The notes below the pieces were generated by a model, which was not told the DNA's origin, did no database searches, and saw only the letters and a list, made by a program, of their open reading frames with translations. From Thermodesulfobacterium sp. (lineage in GTDB: Bacteria; Desulfobacterota; Thermodesulfobacteria; Thermodesulfobacteriales; Thermodesulfobacteriaceae), in the NCBI GenBank assembly GCA_021163085.1, contig JAGGXL010000089.1, positions 1 through 14,057 on the forward strand: a stretch of DNA of 14,057 nt, written 5' to 3'. Made by a program: the position numbers and the translations under genes. Positions 7,000-14,057 of this stretch are shown here, one piece after another. Every line of letters begins with the position of its first letter. The first letter of the stretch is position 1.

Positions 7000-7080
7000 T
7001 TTCCCCCGCGAAGGGAGAAGTTATGGGAAAGAAACCCGGCTTTCCCATGTTGCTGGGTCAAGTGGTACCGGGACACCATC
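7000..7080 (-). mobile_element. possible right-end remnant of an IS200/IS605-type element (tnpB tail plus structured end)
   Basis: A GC-rich island in AT-rich DNA with two hairpins: a perfect 9-bp stem ATGGGAAAG/CTTTCCCAT (7023-7031 with 7040-7048) and, as minus-strand RNA, CUCCC-UUCGC-GGGGG (7013-7017 with 7003-7007). A minus-strand frame across it reads GDGVPVPLDPATWESRVSFP and stops at 7021-7023 inside the larger hairpin. TnpB C-termini of this family often carry a Gly-Asp-rich tail running into a structured right end used as guide RNA scaffold. That is the reason for the call, but no transposase core is present, so it is an inference. Alternative: an unrelated structured RNA. Confidence 0.35.
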
Positions 7081-7138
7081 CCCCACCATCGTCTCTAAAA
7101 TTTGGATTACCTATTCCAACTACTATAGCTTTTTTCAT
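7058..7138 (-). pseudogene. 5' fragment of a hydrogenase maturation protease gene
   Basis: From ATG 7136-7138 the minus strand reads MKKAIVVGIGNPNFRDDGGG before stopping at 7058-7060. The family (HyaD/HoxM/HycI, nickel-hydrogenase large-subunit C-terminal peptidases) begins with a hydrophobic strand and 'GIGNP...DDGVG', where the acidic residue binds nickel. Only this first loop survives; the rest of the roughly 150-residue protein is missing and is replaced by the GC-rich island. No hydrogenase structural gene is in the window. Confidence 0.65.
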
Positions 7139-7318
7139 AACTTAAAAAGTAGAAAGGAGCCCTCAATCCTCTTTGGCATTGCCCTCAATATATTGACAGT
7201 ATAATATAAAACAAGTAAATTTAAATCGAATCATTAAAATTCTTGCTTAAGCTAATTTCCCCGACTCTTCTATAAGGTAGGTTGCACTGTAATAAGGATT
7301 GTGCTTATTATTCTATTA

Positions 7319-7347
7319 TTGACAAGGCATTTATGGAAGAATAAAAT
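7319..7347 (+). promoter_or_regulatory. sigma70-type promoter directly in front of the TrmJ-like gene
   Basis: TTGACA (7319-7324), 17-base spacer, TAAAAT (7342-7347). The -10 box ends only 6 bases before ATG 7354, so transcription would be expected to start at or next to the start codon. This predicts a leaderless mRNA, in agreement with the absence of a ribosome site. Confidence 0.6.
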
Positions 7348-7353
7348 TAAGCT

Positions 7354-8175
7354 ATGCAAGTTAGACCTGTTTCTGAACTTGTAAAAGCAAAATTAGAAAA
7401 TATAGCTGTAGTACTTGTAAATCCCATGTACAGTGAAAATATCGGTGCTGCTGCAAGAGCCTGTGCCAATTTTGGGGTTCCCAATCTAATCCTTGTTAAT
7501 CCTGAACCTTTAGAAGAAGAAAAAATGAGGGCTATGGCGACTAAATCTGGTATCCCTATATTGGAAAAAATAAAAATCTTTGATGACATCTCTACAGCTT
7601 TGAAATCTTTTAATTATGTAATTGGGACTACTGCAAGGCTTGGAAAACACAGGCTGGTATATCATACTCCAAAAGAATTAGCTCCCTACATATGCGAGCT
7701 CTCTATAAACAATAAAATTGCTATTCTTTTTGGGAACGAGAGGTTTGGTCTTTCAAACGAAGAACTTTCTTATTGCGATAGCGTTATTACCATTCCTACT
7801 ACAGAAAATGCTTCCTTAAATATTTCCCAAGCGGTAGTAGTCACTCTTTATGAAATTTTTCAATCAGCAAGTATCCCAAGAATCCCTAAACCTCAACTTG
7901 CAACCCGTGAAGAGCTTGACATCATGTATGCTATAATTGAAAAAACTTTACAATCTATAGATTATATCCCCCATGATAATAAAGTTTTGTGGCTCACCAA
8001 TATAAAAAAATTTTTATCAAGGCTTGAGCTTACTTCAAAAGAAGTAAAAATAATTCAGGGATTCTGCAGACAACTTCTCTGGGCACTCGGGAAAAAACTT
8101 ACCCTTTCTTCTCCAAAAGAGCAACCGTCTCAAAATGATATGTCTGAGGAAACATATCAAAAAGAGAAAGCCTAA
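7354..8175 (+). CDS. trmJ: TrmJ-type tRNA 2'-O-methyltransferase (SPOUT / TrmH superfamily)
   Basis: 273 residues. The three knot motifs are intact: NIGAAARACANFG (29-41), FGNERFGLSNEEL (126-138) and ASLNISQAVVVTLYEI (153-168). They form the trefoil-knot SAM-binding site, with Arg in motif 1 and Asn in motif 3 as expected for 2'-O-ribose transfer. Group-1 TrmH proteins such as TrmJ methylate position 32 of tRNAs in the cytoplasm. The C-terminal helical part (about 185-250) is the extension typical of TrmJ. The last 25 residues are polar and are encoded antisense to the end of the rlmD-like gene. The ATG at 7354 is the only good start before the conserved core and lacks a Shine-Dalgarno; the family core begins near residue 15, so a slightly later non-ATG start is possible. 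Exact tRNA target is inferred from the family. Confidence 0.88.
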   Translation: MQVRPVSELVKAKLENIAVVLVNPMYSENIGAAARACANFGVPNLILVNPEPLEEEKMRAMATKSGIPILEKIKIFDDISTALKSFNYVIGTTARLGKHRLVYHTPKELAPYICELSINNKIAILFGNERFGLSNEELSYCDSVITIPTTENASLNISQAVVVTLYEIFQSASIPRIPKPQLATREELDIMYAIIEKTLQSIDYIPHDNKVLWLTNIKKFLSRLELTSKEVKIIQGFCRQLLWALGKKLTLSSPKEQPSQNDMSEETYQKEKA

Positions 8176-9397
8176 TCAATTCATAATTAAGTTTCTTTAA
8201 AATCAACAAGTCTCTTACCAAAGTAGGAACATCACAGGAAATATATATAATGTACTTTTTGGCAACTTCAGGAAGTAACTTCATTAATTCTTTACATCCC
8301 CCTCTTGGTGGATCAAGAAGGACTAAATCAAACTCCTCTCCCTCTTTTACAGCTTCATAAAGAGCTTCCATGGCACTTATGTTTCTCAAATCAAATCTTC
8401 CGTTAATACCGGCTCTTTCTGCGGTATAAAGCCCATCTTCAATAGCTCTTAAATCTGTATCAATACCCAAAAATTTCTTAACCTCTTTTTTGTGTAAAAG
8501 AGGAAATAAAAAGTTACCCATTCCTGCGTGAAGGTCAAGAACTTTCTCAAAGGAAAGATCCCAAGACTTTATTATTTCCATAATGGCACAATTTATCTCC
8601 CAGTTTGCCTGAACAAAAACCCCGGGTTGAACATAATAAAAAAGACTATCTATATTTTTAAAAACTCTTCTTCCTCCATAAGGACTCCCCTCAGGAAAGG
8701 GACCCTCAGGGCGTCTTCCTTTCATCCAGTAAAAAACTGCCTTTAGTTCTTCAATGCTGAGCAATTCTTTTATATCTTCTTTTAAAGGTTCAACAGATGT
8801 CCAGAATATTAAAGTAACCTTATCTTCCTCTGGTGAGGTCTCAATTTTTATTCTTTTGCTGTAATAAGAAAGTTTAATCCAGGACAGATTTTTATACAGT
8901 TGAGCAATAACTTTATTAAGAATATCTTCTCCTAATAAACACTTCTCAATTTTTAAAACTTCGTGGGTTTTTCTTTTTACAAATCCCATTTTAAATTTAT
9001 CGTTTTCTACATGAAATCTTAAACGGTTTCTGTAATTGAATTCTTTAGAAGATGATACCACCTTCTCCAGAGAAATTTCTTCTTTCCAGCCGAGTCTTTT
9101 AAAGGTATCAAAGAGTATATCCTCTTTAATCTTTATCTGATATGAATATGAAATGTGCTGAAGCTGACATCCTCCACAGATACCATAATAAGGACAAGGT
9201 GCTTCTCTTCTATAAGGTGAAGCTTCCAGAAATTTTTCTACCTCAGCCTCTGCATGATCTCCATAATCTTTGATTATTTTTACCTGTAAAACTTCTTCGG
9301 GAATCACATAGGGAATAAAAACTACTTTTCCATCTGGAAGGCGTGCAAGTCCATTTCCACCAAAAATGATTTTTTCAACTTTTAAAACCGCTTGCAT
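8099..9397 (-). CDS. rlmD: RlmD/RumA-type 23S rRNA (uracil-5-)-methyltransferase with 4Fe-4S cluster
   Basis: 432 residues, the usual RumA length. Residues 1-58 form a TRAM domain (IFGGNGLARLPDGKVVFIP). Cluster cysteines are Cys68, Cys74, Cys77 (CPYYGICGGC) and Cys153 (KIEKCLL). The SAM fold shows FVQANWEIN (261-269), DLHAGMGNF (288-296, family form DLY/FCGxGNF) and LDPPRGG (361-367). Catalytic Cys388 sits in ISCDVPTLVRDL, and Glu423 in FPQTYHFETV is the expected general base. The enzyme makes 5-methyluridine in 23S rRNA; RlmD versus RlmC or TrmA specificity is not certain, although the four-cysteine cluster favours the RumA group. Its 3' end overlaps the convergent TrmJ-like gene by 77 bases and no terminator separates them. 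No Shine-Dalgarno is visible. Confidence 0.9.
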   Translation of the reverse strand: MQAVLKVEKIIFGGNGLARLPDGKVVFIPYVIPEEVLQVKIIKDYGDHAEAEVEKFLEASPYRREAPCPYYGICGGCQLQHISYSYQIKIKEDILFDTFKRLGWKEEISLEKVVSSSKEFNYRNRLRFHVENDKFKMGFVKRKTHEVLKIEKCLLGEDILNKVIAQLYKNLSWIKLSYYSKRIKIETSPEEDKVTLIFWTSVEPLKEDIKELLSIEELKAVFYWMKGRRPEGPFPEGSPYGGRRVFKNIDSLFYYVQPGVFVQANWEINCAIMEIIKSWDLSFEKVLDLHAGMGNFLFPLLHKKEVKKFLGIDTDLRAIEDGLYTAERAGINGRFDLRNISAMEALYEAVKEGEEFDLVLLDPPRGGCKELMKLLPEVAKKYIIYISCDVPTLVRDLLILKKLNYELIRLSLFDMFPQTYHFETVALLEKKG

Positions 9398-9406
9398 AGT
9401 TTTTAA

Positions 9407-9434
9407 AATATAATTTTAAATATCCTTTTGCCAA
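9407..9434 (-). promoter_or_regulatory. candidate promoter of the rlmD-like gene
   Basis: Minus strand TTGGCA (9429-9434), 16-base spacer, TATATT (9407-9412). The -10 box ends 9 bases before the ATG at 9397, again predicting an almost leaderless transcript. Confidence 0.45.
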
Positions 9435-9452
9435 GAAATAGTTTTTTATATC

Positions 9453-9481
9453 TTGAATTTTCTATCTATTTTAATTAATAT
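9453..9481 (+). promoter_or_regulatory. sigma70-type promoter of the activase fusion gene
   Basis: TTGAAT (9453-9458), 17-base spacer, TAATAT (9476-9481), about 48 bases before the start codon. A Shine-Dalgarno GAGGT (9519-9523) stands 6 bases before ATG 9530. It is divergent from the rlmD promoter in the same 132-base intergenic region. Confidence 0.6.
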
Positions 9482-9529
9482 TTATTACAAACAACAAGTT
9501 TTTCATAACCCTCTTGAAGAGGTCAAGTA

Positions 9530-12500
9530 ATGAAATATGTAGGTCTCGATGTAGGTTCAGGAACAGCAAAAATCGCTGTTCTTGATGAAAATAGAAATAT
9601 TTTATTCTGGCGATATGAAAAAACTCACGGACTTCCTATAGAAACTGCTGAAAAGCTTCTATCTTTAGCAGAAAAAGAATTCAATTACGATCTTTCTGGT
9701 ATAACCTGCACGGGAACCGCAGGAAAAACCATTTCTCAAATACTTGGATGTGCCTTTATTAATGAAGTAATGGCTCATGCTAAAGCTGCAACTTATTTTT
9801 ATCCGCAGGTTAAAACTATTATAGATATAGGCGGAGAAGATTCTAAATTAATTTTTATTACCCATGAAAGAGGAACCCCGGAAATTGAAGACTTTGCCTT
9901 AAACACCCTCTGTGCTGCAGGAACAGGCTCTTTTCTTGAACAGCAAGCAGCAAGACTCGGATACACTATTGAGGAATTTTCCAGACTTGCTTTAAAAGCA
10001 AAAACTATTCCAAGAATAGCCGGAAGATGCACAGTTTTTGCTAAATCTGATATGATTCATCTCCAACAAGCAGCTGTTCCTGATGAAGAAATTATTGCAG
10101 GTCTCTGTTATGCAATCGTAAGAAACCTTAAAAGCAATCTTGCCAAAGGTAAAGAAGTTTTACCTCCTCTTATATTTCAAGGAGGAGTTGCTGCAAATTT
10201 AGGAGTGAGAAAGGCTATAAAAGATGTTTTTAAGCTAAAAGACGAAGAATTAATCATTCCAGAACACTTCAGAATAATGGGAGCTATAGGAGCTGCACTT
10301 TATGGATTAGAAGGAAAGGCCTCCTCGGAATACAAAGGTTCTGAAATCTTAAGAACCTATTTAAAAGAAAGAAAAATTAATCCACCAAGGTATCCTGTTT
10401 TAATTCCCTTTAAATCTCTTGAAATATCTGAAAAAGTTGCCAGAAATTATCAAAAAAGAGTCAATTTAGAACAGCCTTCAGAAGCTGAAATTTATCTTGG
10501 AATAGATGTAGGTTCTGTTAGTACAAAACTTGTTGCTATAGACGAGAAAGGTAATCTTCTTGCAAAAGTATATATGCTTCATCATGGAAAACCACTAGAA
10601 AGCATTAAAAAAGGACTTCTTGAGTTAAAAGAAAAGCTTCCTTCCAAGATAAAGGTTAAAGGTGTTGGAACTACCGGTTCAGGAAGATACCTAATAGGTG
10701 ATTTTGTAGGAGCAGATATAATAAGAAATGAAATTACAGCTCAAGCCTATGGTGCCCTTTTTATTGATCCAAAGGTGGACACAATTTTTGAAATAGGTGG
10801 ACAAGATTCCAAGTACATTTATCTGGATAAAGGAACAATTTCCAATTTCGCTATGAATAAAGCCTGCGCTGCAGGAACAGGTTCTTTTCTACAAGAACAG
10901 GCAGTTAAATTGGAAATCCCAATTGAAAATTTTGGAGATATAGCACTTAAAAGCAATGCACCTCTCAAACTTGGAGAGAGATGCACTGTTTTTATGCAGT
11001 CTGACCTTCTTCATTATCAACAACAGGGATTACCCAAAGAAGATCTAATCGCAGGTCTCTGTTATGCAATTGTTTATAACTATTTAAACAAGGTTGTAGA
11101 AGATCGTAAAATAGGAAATAAAATTTTCTTTCAGGGAGCTGTTGCTTTTAATAAGGGTGTTGTTGCTGCTTTTGAAAAAGTTCTTGGCAAATCAGTAATA
11201 GTGCCACCTCATCATGAAGTTACAGGTGCCATTGGAGTTGCTCTTTTAGCAAAAGAGGAAGTAAAAGGAGAAACAAGGTTTAAAGGATTTGATCTTGCCA
11301 AGGTTAAATATAACATCAGAACTTTTGAATGTAAAGGTTGTCCCAATCAGTGCGAAATTCATCAGGTAAGTATAGAAAATGGAAAACCTTATTATTATGG
11401 TGGAAGATGCGAGAAATATGAGCTTGATTACAGAAAAGCACCTTCTCACATACCCAACCTTACCTTGGAACGGGAAGAAAAACTTCTTTCATATGTTAAA
11501 CCTGCAGAAGGTGATTTTCCCGAAAGTAAAGTTATGGGGATACCAAGAATTTTACAATTTTTTGAATGGTTACCCCTTTTTGCTACTTTTTTCCAGGAGC
11601 TGGGATACAAAGTAGTTTTATCTCCTCCTACATCCAAACAGATCATTAAAAAAGGGTGCGAAATAACACCTGCTGAACCATGTTTCCCTATTAAAATTGC
11701 CATAGGTCATGTAAATGCCCTTCTGGAATTAGGAGTAAAATACATCTTTTTACCTCAAATTACAGACCTTCCTCCCGAACATCCAGCACTTGAGGTAGGT
11801 AAGGTTTGCCCCTATGTACAAAGTATTCCATGGATAAGTCCTGCCTCTATTAAATTCTCTGAGTTAAATGTAAATCTTTTAACCCCTGTTTTACACCTCG
11901 GAAGAAAAGGAGTAATTTTAAACGAAGAAATTAAAAACCTGGCTAATCTTTTGGGAGAGCCTTTAGAAAAGGTTAAAAAAGCTTGGAAGATAGGAGAAGA
12001 GGCTCAAAAAGATTTTCATCACTGGCTTAAACAAAGAGGTAAAGAGATTCTTGAAAACTTTAAAGATGAAATAATTCTGGTAATAGTTGGAAGACCGTAT
12101 AATGCCTTTGATCCAGGAGCAAATCTTGGAATACACTACAAAATAAGAAAGTTAGGACTGGTGGGTCTCCCTGTAGACATGCTTCCTTTGGAAGGAATAA
12201 AAGATATCTCTTTCCTTGAAGGAATGTATTGGGAGTATGGACAGAGGTTTTTGCTTGCAGCTCATATAATCAGAGAAACACCAAATCTATTTCCCATATA
12301 TTTTACTAATTTTTCCTGTGGGCCAGATTCTTTTATTGAACATTTCTTTGAAGATTTACTGGGGGAAAAGCCTTTTCTTGAAATTGAAGTTGACGAACAC
12401 AGTGCTGAAGCAGGAGTAGTAACAAGACTCGAAGCCTTTGTAGATAGTTTAAAAGATAAAGTCAAGTATTATGAAATGCCCAAAATTTACGAGACTATTA

Positions 12501-13714
12501 AGATTTATCCATCAAATAACAAAACTATATACATTCCTTACATGTGTGATCATGCTAAAGCCCTTGCCGCAGCTTTTAGAGCTTGTGGAGTAAATGCTCA
12601 AGTTTTGCCTGAACCTGACGAAGAAAACCTGGAGCTGGGAAGGAAATTTACTTCTGGAAAAGAATGTTATCCTACCATATTAACTACCGGAGATTTAATA
12701 AAACTTGTCAATTCTCCGGATTTTAATCCTGAAAAAAGCGTTTTCTTTATGCCTGATAGTGGAGGACCCTGCAGATTTGGCCAGTATAATAAATTTCATA
12801 AAAAGCTCCTAAGAAATCTTGGTATAAATATGCCGGTTTATTCTTTACAGCAAGATATGAAATTTTATGAAGACTTAGATATCTTGGGAAAATCTTTTAT
12901 GAAAATTGCCTGGAGAGGTATTGTAGCGGTAGATATTCTGGACAAGCTTTTTAGAGAAACCAGACCCTATGCTGTTGACAAAAAAGAGGTGGAAAGACTT
13001 TATTGGGAATCACTACAAAAAATAGAGAAGACCATAGAAGAAAAGGAAGACATGTTAGAAACACTTTTTGAAATAAAAGAAGCTTTCAAAAATATTGATG
13101 TGAAACATGAGGGAAAACCAAAAGTAGGAGTTGTGGGAGAAATTTATGTTAGAAACAACAGATTTGCTAATGAAAATTTATATAGATTTCTGGAAGATCT
13201 GGGGCTTGAAGTGTGGCTTCCTCCCCTAACTGAGTGGATTTATTTTATAAACTATACCTCCAAAAGATGGGCTAAAAAATTAGGATATTTTAGAACTGTT
13301 TTAAGATATATAATAGAAAGCCAGTATTTAAAATGGGAAGAAAAGAAATTTATAAATTTTGTAAAGGACGCTCTTAATATGGCAGATGATGCAGATGTAG
13401 AGGAGTTAATGAACTTTACTAAAAGATATGTTCATCCTGAATTTGAGGGAGGAGAAGTCCTTCTTTCAGTAGGGAAAGCAGTGGAATATTTACATCATGG
13501 TGCCTCAGGTATAATAAATGTTATTCCTTTTGCTTGCATGCCAGGAAATGTAGTAACCGCTGTTCTGAAAAAAATAAAAGAAGGGGAAGGGATAAGGGTT
13601 CCTACCCTAACTGTTCCCTGTGATGGACAAAAATCTTTGGGAACTAAGATGAGAATTGAGGCTTTTGCAGAGCAGGTTAAAGAGTTTTTTAATAGTAAGA
13701 GAACAAAATTTTAA
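9530..13714 (+). CDS. acyl-CoA dehydratase activase fusion: two BcrA/BadF ATPase modules + DUF2229 + HgdB-like region
   Basis: 1394 residues, the usual size of this fused family. Module 1 (about 1-270) and module 2 (about 320-590) are each a complete ASKHA ATPase. Phosphate loops are GLDVGSGTAK (near 5) and GIDVGSVSTK (near 324); IDIGGEDSK (98-106) and FEIGGQDSK (420-428) follow. Both keep the activator cysteines that hold a bridging 4Fe-4S cluster: Cys128/Cys167 and Cys446/Cys485, 39 apart in each. A Cys patch follows (601, 604, 608, 627), then the DUF2229-type region (about 669-960: GCEITPAEPC, VGRPYNAFDPG, SCGPDSF). The HgdB-like end (about 1000-1385) carries Cys1006, 1046, 1081, 1336 and 1364. 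Activators of 2-hydroxyacyl-CoA dehydratases and benzoyl-CoA reductases use ATP to push an electron to very low potential; here donor and possible acceptor domains are joined. Substrate unknown. No CoA-metabolism gene is adjacent. Confidence 0.93.
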   Translation: MKYVGLDVGSGTAKIAVLDENRNILFWRYEKTHGLPIETAEKLLSLAEKEFNYDLSGITCTGTAGKTISQILGCAFINEVMAHAKAATYFYPQVKTIIDIGGEDSKLIFITHERGTPEIEDFALNTLCAAGTGSFLEQQAARLGYTIEEFSRLALKAKTIPRIAGRCTVFAKSDMIHLQQAAVPDEEIIAGLCYAIVRNLKSNLAKGKEVLPPLIFQGGVAANLGVRKAIKDVFKLKDEELIIPEHFRIMGAIGAALYGLEGKASSEYKGSEILRTYLKERKINPPRYPVLIPFKSLEISEKVARNYQKRVNLEQPSEAEIYLGIDVGSVSTKLVAIDEKGNLLAKVYMLHHGKPLESIKKGLLELKEKLPSKIKVKGVGTTGSGRYLIGDFVGADIIRNEITAQAYGALFIDPKVDTIFEIGGQDSKYIYLDKGTISNFAMNKACAAGTGSFLQEQAVKLEIPIENFGDIALKSNAPLKLGERCTVFMQSDLLHYQQQGLPKEDLIAGLCYAIVYNYLNKVVEDRKIGNKIFFQGAVAFNKGVVAAFEKVLGKSVIVPPHHEVTGAIGVALLAKEEVKGETRFKGFDLAKVKYNIRTFECKGCPNQCEIHQVSIENGKPYYYGGRCEKYELDYRKAPSHIPNLTLEREEKLLSYVKPAEGDFPESKVMGIPRILQFFEWLPLFATFFQELGYKVVLSPPTSKQIIKKGCEITPAEPCFPIKIAIGHVNALLELGVKYIFLPQITDLPPEHPALEVGKVCPYVQSIPWISPASIKFSELNVNLLTPVLHLGRKGVILNEEIKNLANLLGEPLEKVKKAWKIGEEAQKDFHHWLKQRGKEILENFKDEIILVIVGRPYNAFDPGANLGIHYKIRKLGLVGLPVDMLPLEGIKDISFLEGMYWEYGQRFLLAAHIIRETPNLFPIYFTNFSCGPDSFIEHFFEDLLGEKPFLEIEVDEHSAEAGVVTRLEAFVDSLKDKVKYYEMPKIYETIKIYPSNNKTIYIPYMCDHAKALAAAFRACGVNAQVLPEPDEENLELGRKFTSGKECYPTILTTGDLIKLVNSPDFNPEKSVFFMPDSGGPCRFGQYNKFHKKLLRNLGINMPVYSLQQDMKFYEDLDILGKSFMKIAWRGIVAVDILDKLFRETRPYAVDKKEVERLYWESLQKIEKTIEEKEDMLETLFEIKEAFKNIDVKHEGKPKVGVVGEIYVRNNRFANENLYRFLEDLGLEVWLPPLTEWIYFINYTSKRWAKKLGYFRTVLRYIIESQYLKWEEKKFINFVKDALNMADDADVEELMNFTKRYVHPEFEGGEVLLSVGKAVEYLHHGASGIINVIPFACMPGNVVTAVLKKIKEGEGIRVPTLTVPCDGQKSLGTKMRIEAFAEQVKEFFNSKRTKF

Positions 13715-13785
13715 AAAATTTAAAATTAAAATTTGATTTTTTAAATACATTCTATATTATGGCTAATTTTATCAATTTTTAATAG

Positions 13786-13814
13786 TTGATTTTTGAAAAA
13801 AAACAGTTTAAATA
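13786..13814 (+). promoter_or_regulatory. weak candidate promoter for the AtpZ-like gene
   Basis: TTGATT (13786-13791), 17-base spacer, TAAATA (13809-13814). The surroundings are so AT-rich that such pairs are frequent by chance. Confidence 0.25.
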
Positions 13815-13822
13815 CATTTAAA

Positions 13823-14057
13823 TTGAAAGAAAAGAAAGATAGTACCTTTAAGTTTTTATTTACTGTTTTAATTGAAAGTTTTAGTATTGGGATTTCTGTT
13901 GTTGCTTCTATTATAGCAGGTGCTATAGTAGGTTGGTTAATTGATGAAAAAGTTTTCAAGGGGAAATATTCTCCATGGATAACTACAATTTTTATTATTT
14001 TTGGTGCTGCAGGTGGAATAAGAAATCTTATTTGGTATAGTAGAAAAAGAATGAAAG
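13823..14057 (+). CDS. atpZ: AtpZ/AtpI-like F0F1 ATPase-associated membrane protein, N-terminal part (runs off window)
   Basis: A frame open from a TGA at about 13787 reads, after a probable TTG start at 13823, (M)KEKKDSTFKFLFTVLIESF, then SIGISVVASIIAGAIVGWLI and, after DEKVFKGKYSPW, ITTIFIIFGAAGGIRNLIWY. Two membrane helices joined by a short 'W.ID......PW' turn, with 'GAAGGIRN' at the end of the second, is the pattern of AtpZ (ATPase_gene1 family), a small protein often encoded just before atpB of F0F1 ATP synthase operons. It aids c-ring assembly or Mg2+/Ca2+ supply. No ATG is available upstream in frame; another TTG at 13793 is possible, and no Shine-Dalgarno is seen. At least 78 codons are present; family members are about 70-110 residues. 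Confidence 0.75.
   Translation, partial: MKEKKDSTFKFLFTVLIESFSIGISVVASIIAGAIVGWLIDEKVFKGKYSPWITTIFIIFGAAGGIRNLIWYSRKRMK

Larger units (their letters stand above)
5890..7353. other. 1.46-kb stretch without an intact gene: pseudogene patchwork
   Basis: No frame longer than a few dozen sense codons exists on either strand between the cytochrome and the TrmJ-like gene. From high to low coordinate on the minus strand it holds the hydrogenase-protease fragment, the GC-rich hairpin island, the second binding-protein 5' end and the phosphorylase remnant. About 5940-6055 is almost pure A/T with homopolymer runs. 7140-7318 holds nothing assignable apart from promoter-like boxes (TTGACA 7193-7198, 17 bases, TAAATT 7216-7221, plus strand). 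Confidence 0.8.

Noticed and set aside
7000..7080. GC-rich island as fluoride, SAM-I or Moco riboswitch, or tRNA-Sec
   Set aside because: The minus strand has a GAUGGUGU reminiscent of the fluoride class, but the pseudoknot and closing segments are missing; no TTCGANTC or tRNA arms are present.
13715..13745. Possible terminator after the activase gene
   Set aside because: Only AT-rich partial self-complementarity before a T run; no stable stem can be supported.
13741..13959. Minus-strand 72-codon frame at the right end
   Set aside because: Shadow of the AtpZ-like gene, whose two-helix pattern on the plus strand is convincing.

Overview
The window reads as a chromosomal segment of a low-GC, strictly anaerobic, probably thermophilic bacterium. 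The Thermodesulfobacteriota / Desulfobacterota area fits best. The clues are a DmsE-type decaheme cytochrome paired with an MtrB/PioB-like outer-membrane barrel, a very large CoA-dehydratase-activase fusion, Lys/Glu/Ile-rich proteins and remnants of a hydrogenase-maturation gene. The phylum is inferred from gene content only.

Layout. (1) 2-451 (+): C-terminal end of a TgpA-type transglutaminase membrane protein whose start lies outside the window. (2) 519-2394 (-): a two-gene unit with its own promoter, encoding a ModA-like substrate-binding protein without a signal peptide and then an M48 metalloprotease lipoprotein with a PDZ domain. (3) 2562-5889 (-): a two-gene electron-conduit operon, decaheme lipoprotein first and outer-membrane barrel second, closed by a strong terminator at 2505-2533. 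The barrel frame contains one internal TGA (2976-2978). The same frame then stays open for 138 more codons and ends in a typical barrel C-terminus, and SECIS-like hairpins follow the TGA. It is either a nonsense mutation or a candidate selenocysteine site. (4) 5890-7353: about 1.46 kb with no intact gene. On the minus strand it holds a hydrogenase-maturation-protease 5' fragment, a structured GC-rich patch that may be the right end of an IS200/IS605 element, a degraded copy of the promoter and 5' end of the substrate-binding-protein gene, and a badly decayed methylthioadenosine phosphorylase gene. (5) 7354-9397: two convergent RNA-methyltransferase genes (TrmJ-like and RlmD-like) whose 3' ends overlap by 77 bp. 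(6) 9530-13714 (+): a 1394-residue activase/dehydratase-like fusion with two ATPase modules, under its own sigma70-type promoter. (7) 13823 to the end (+): the start of an AtpZ/AtpI-like gene, which often opens an F0F1 ATP synthase operon.

How the parts fit. The cytochrome and barrel would together carry electrons across the outer membrane; neither an inner-membrane quinol oxidase nor a cell-surface multiheme partner is encoded here. The two methyltransferases are RNA-modification housekeeping genes. The activase fusion is an ATP-driven low-potential electron-transfer protein of unassigned substrate. The most unusual signals are the in-frame TGA, a heme-type CxxCH inside the barrel protein, and the pseudogene patchwork beside the cytochrome operon.
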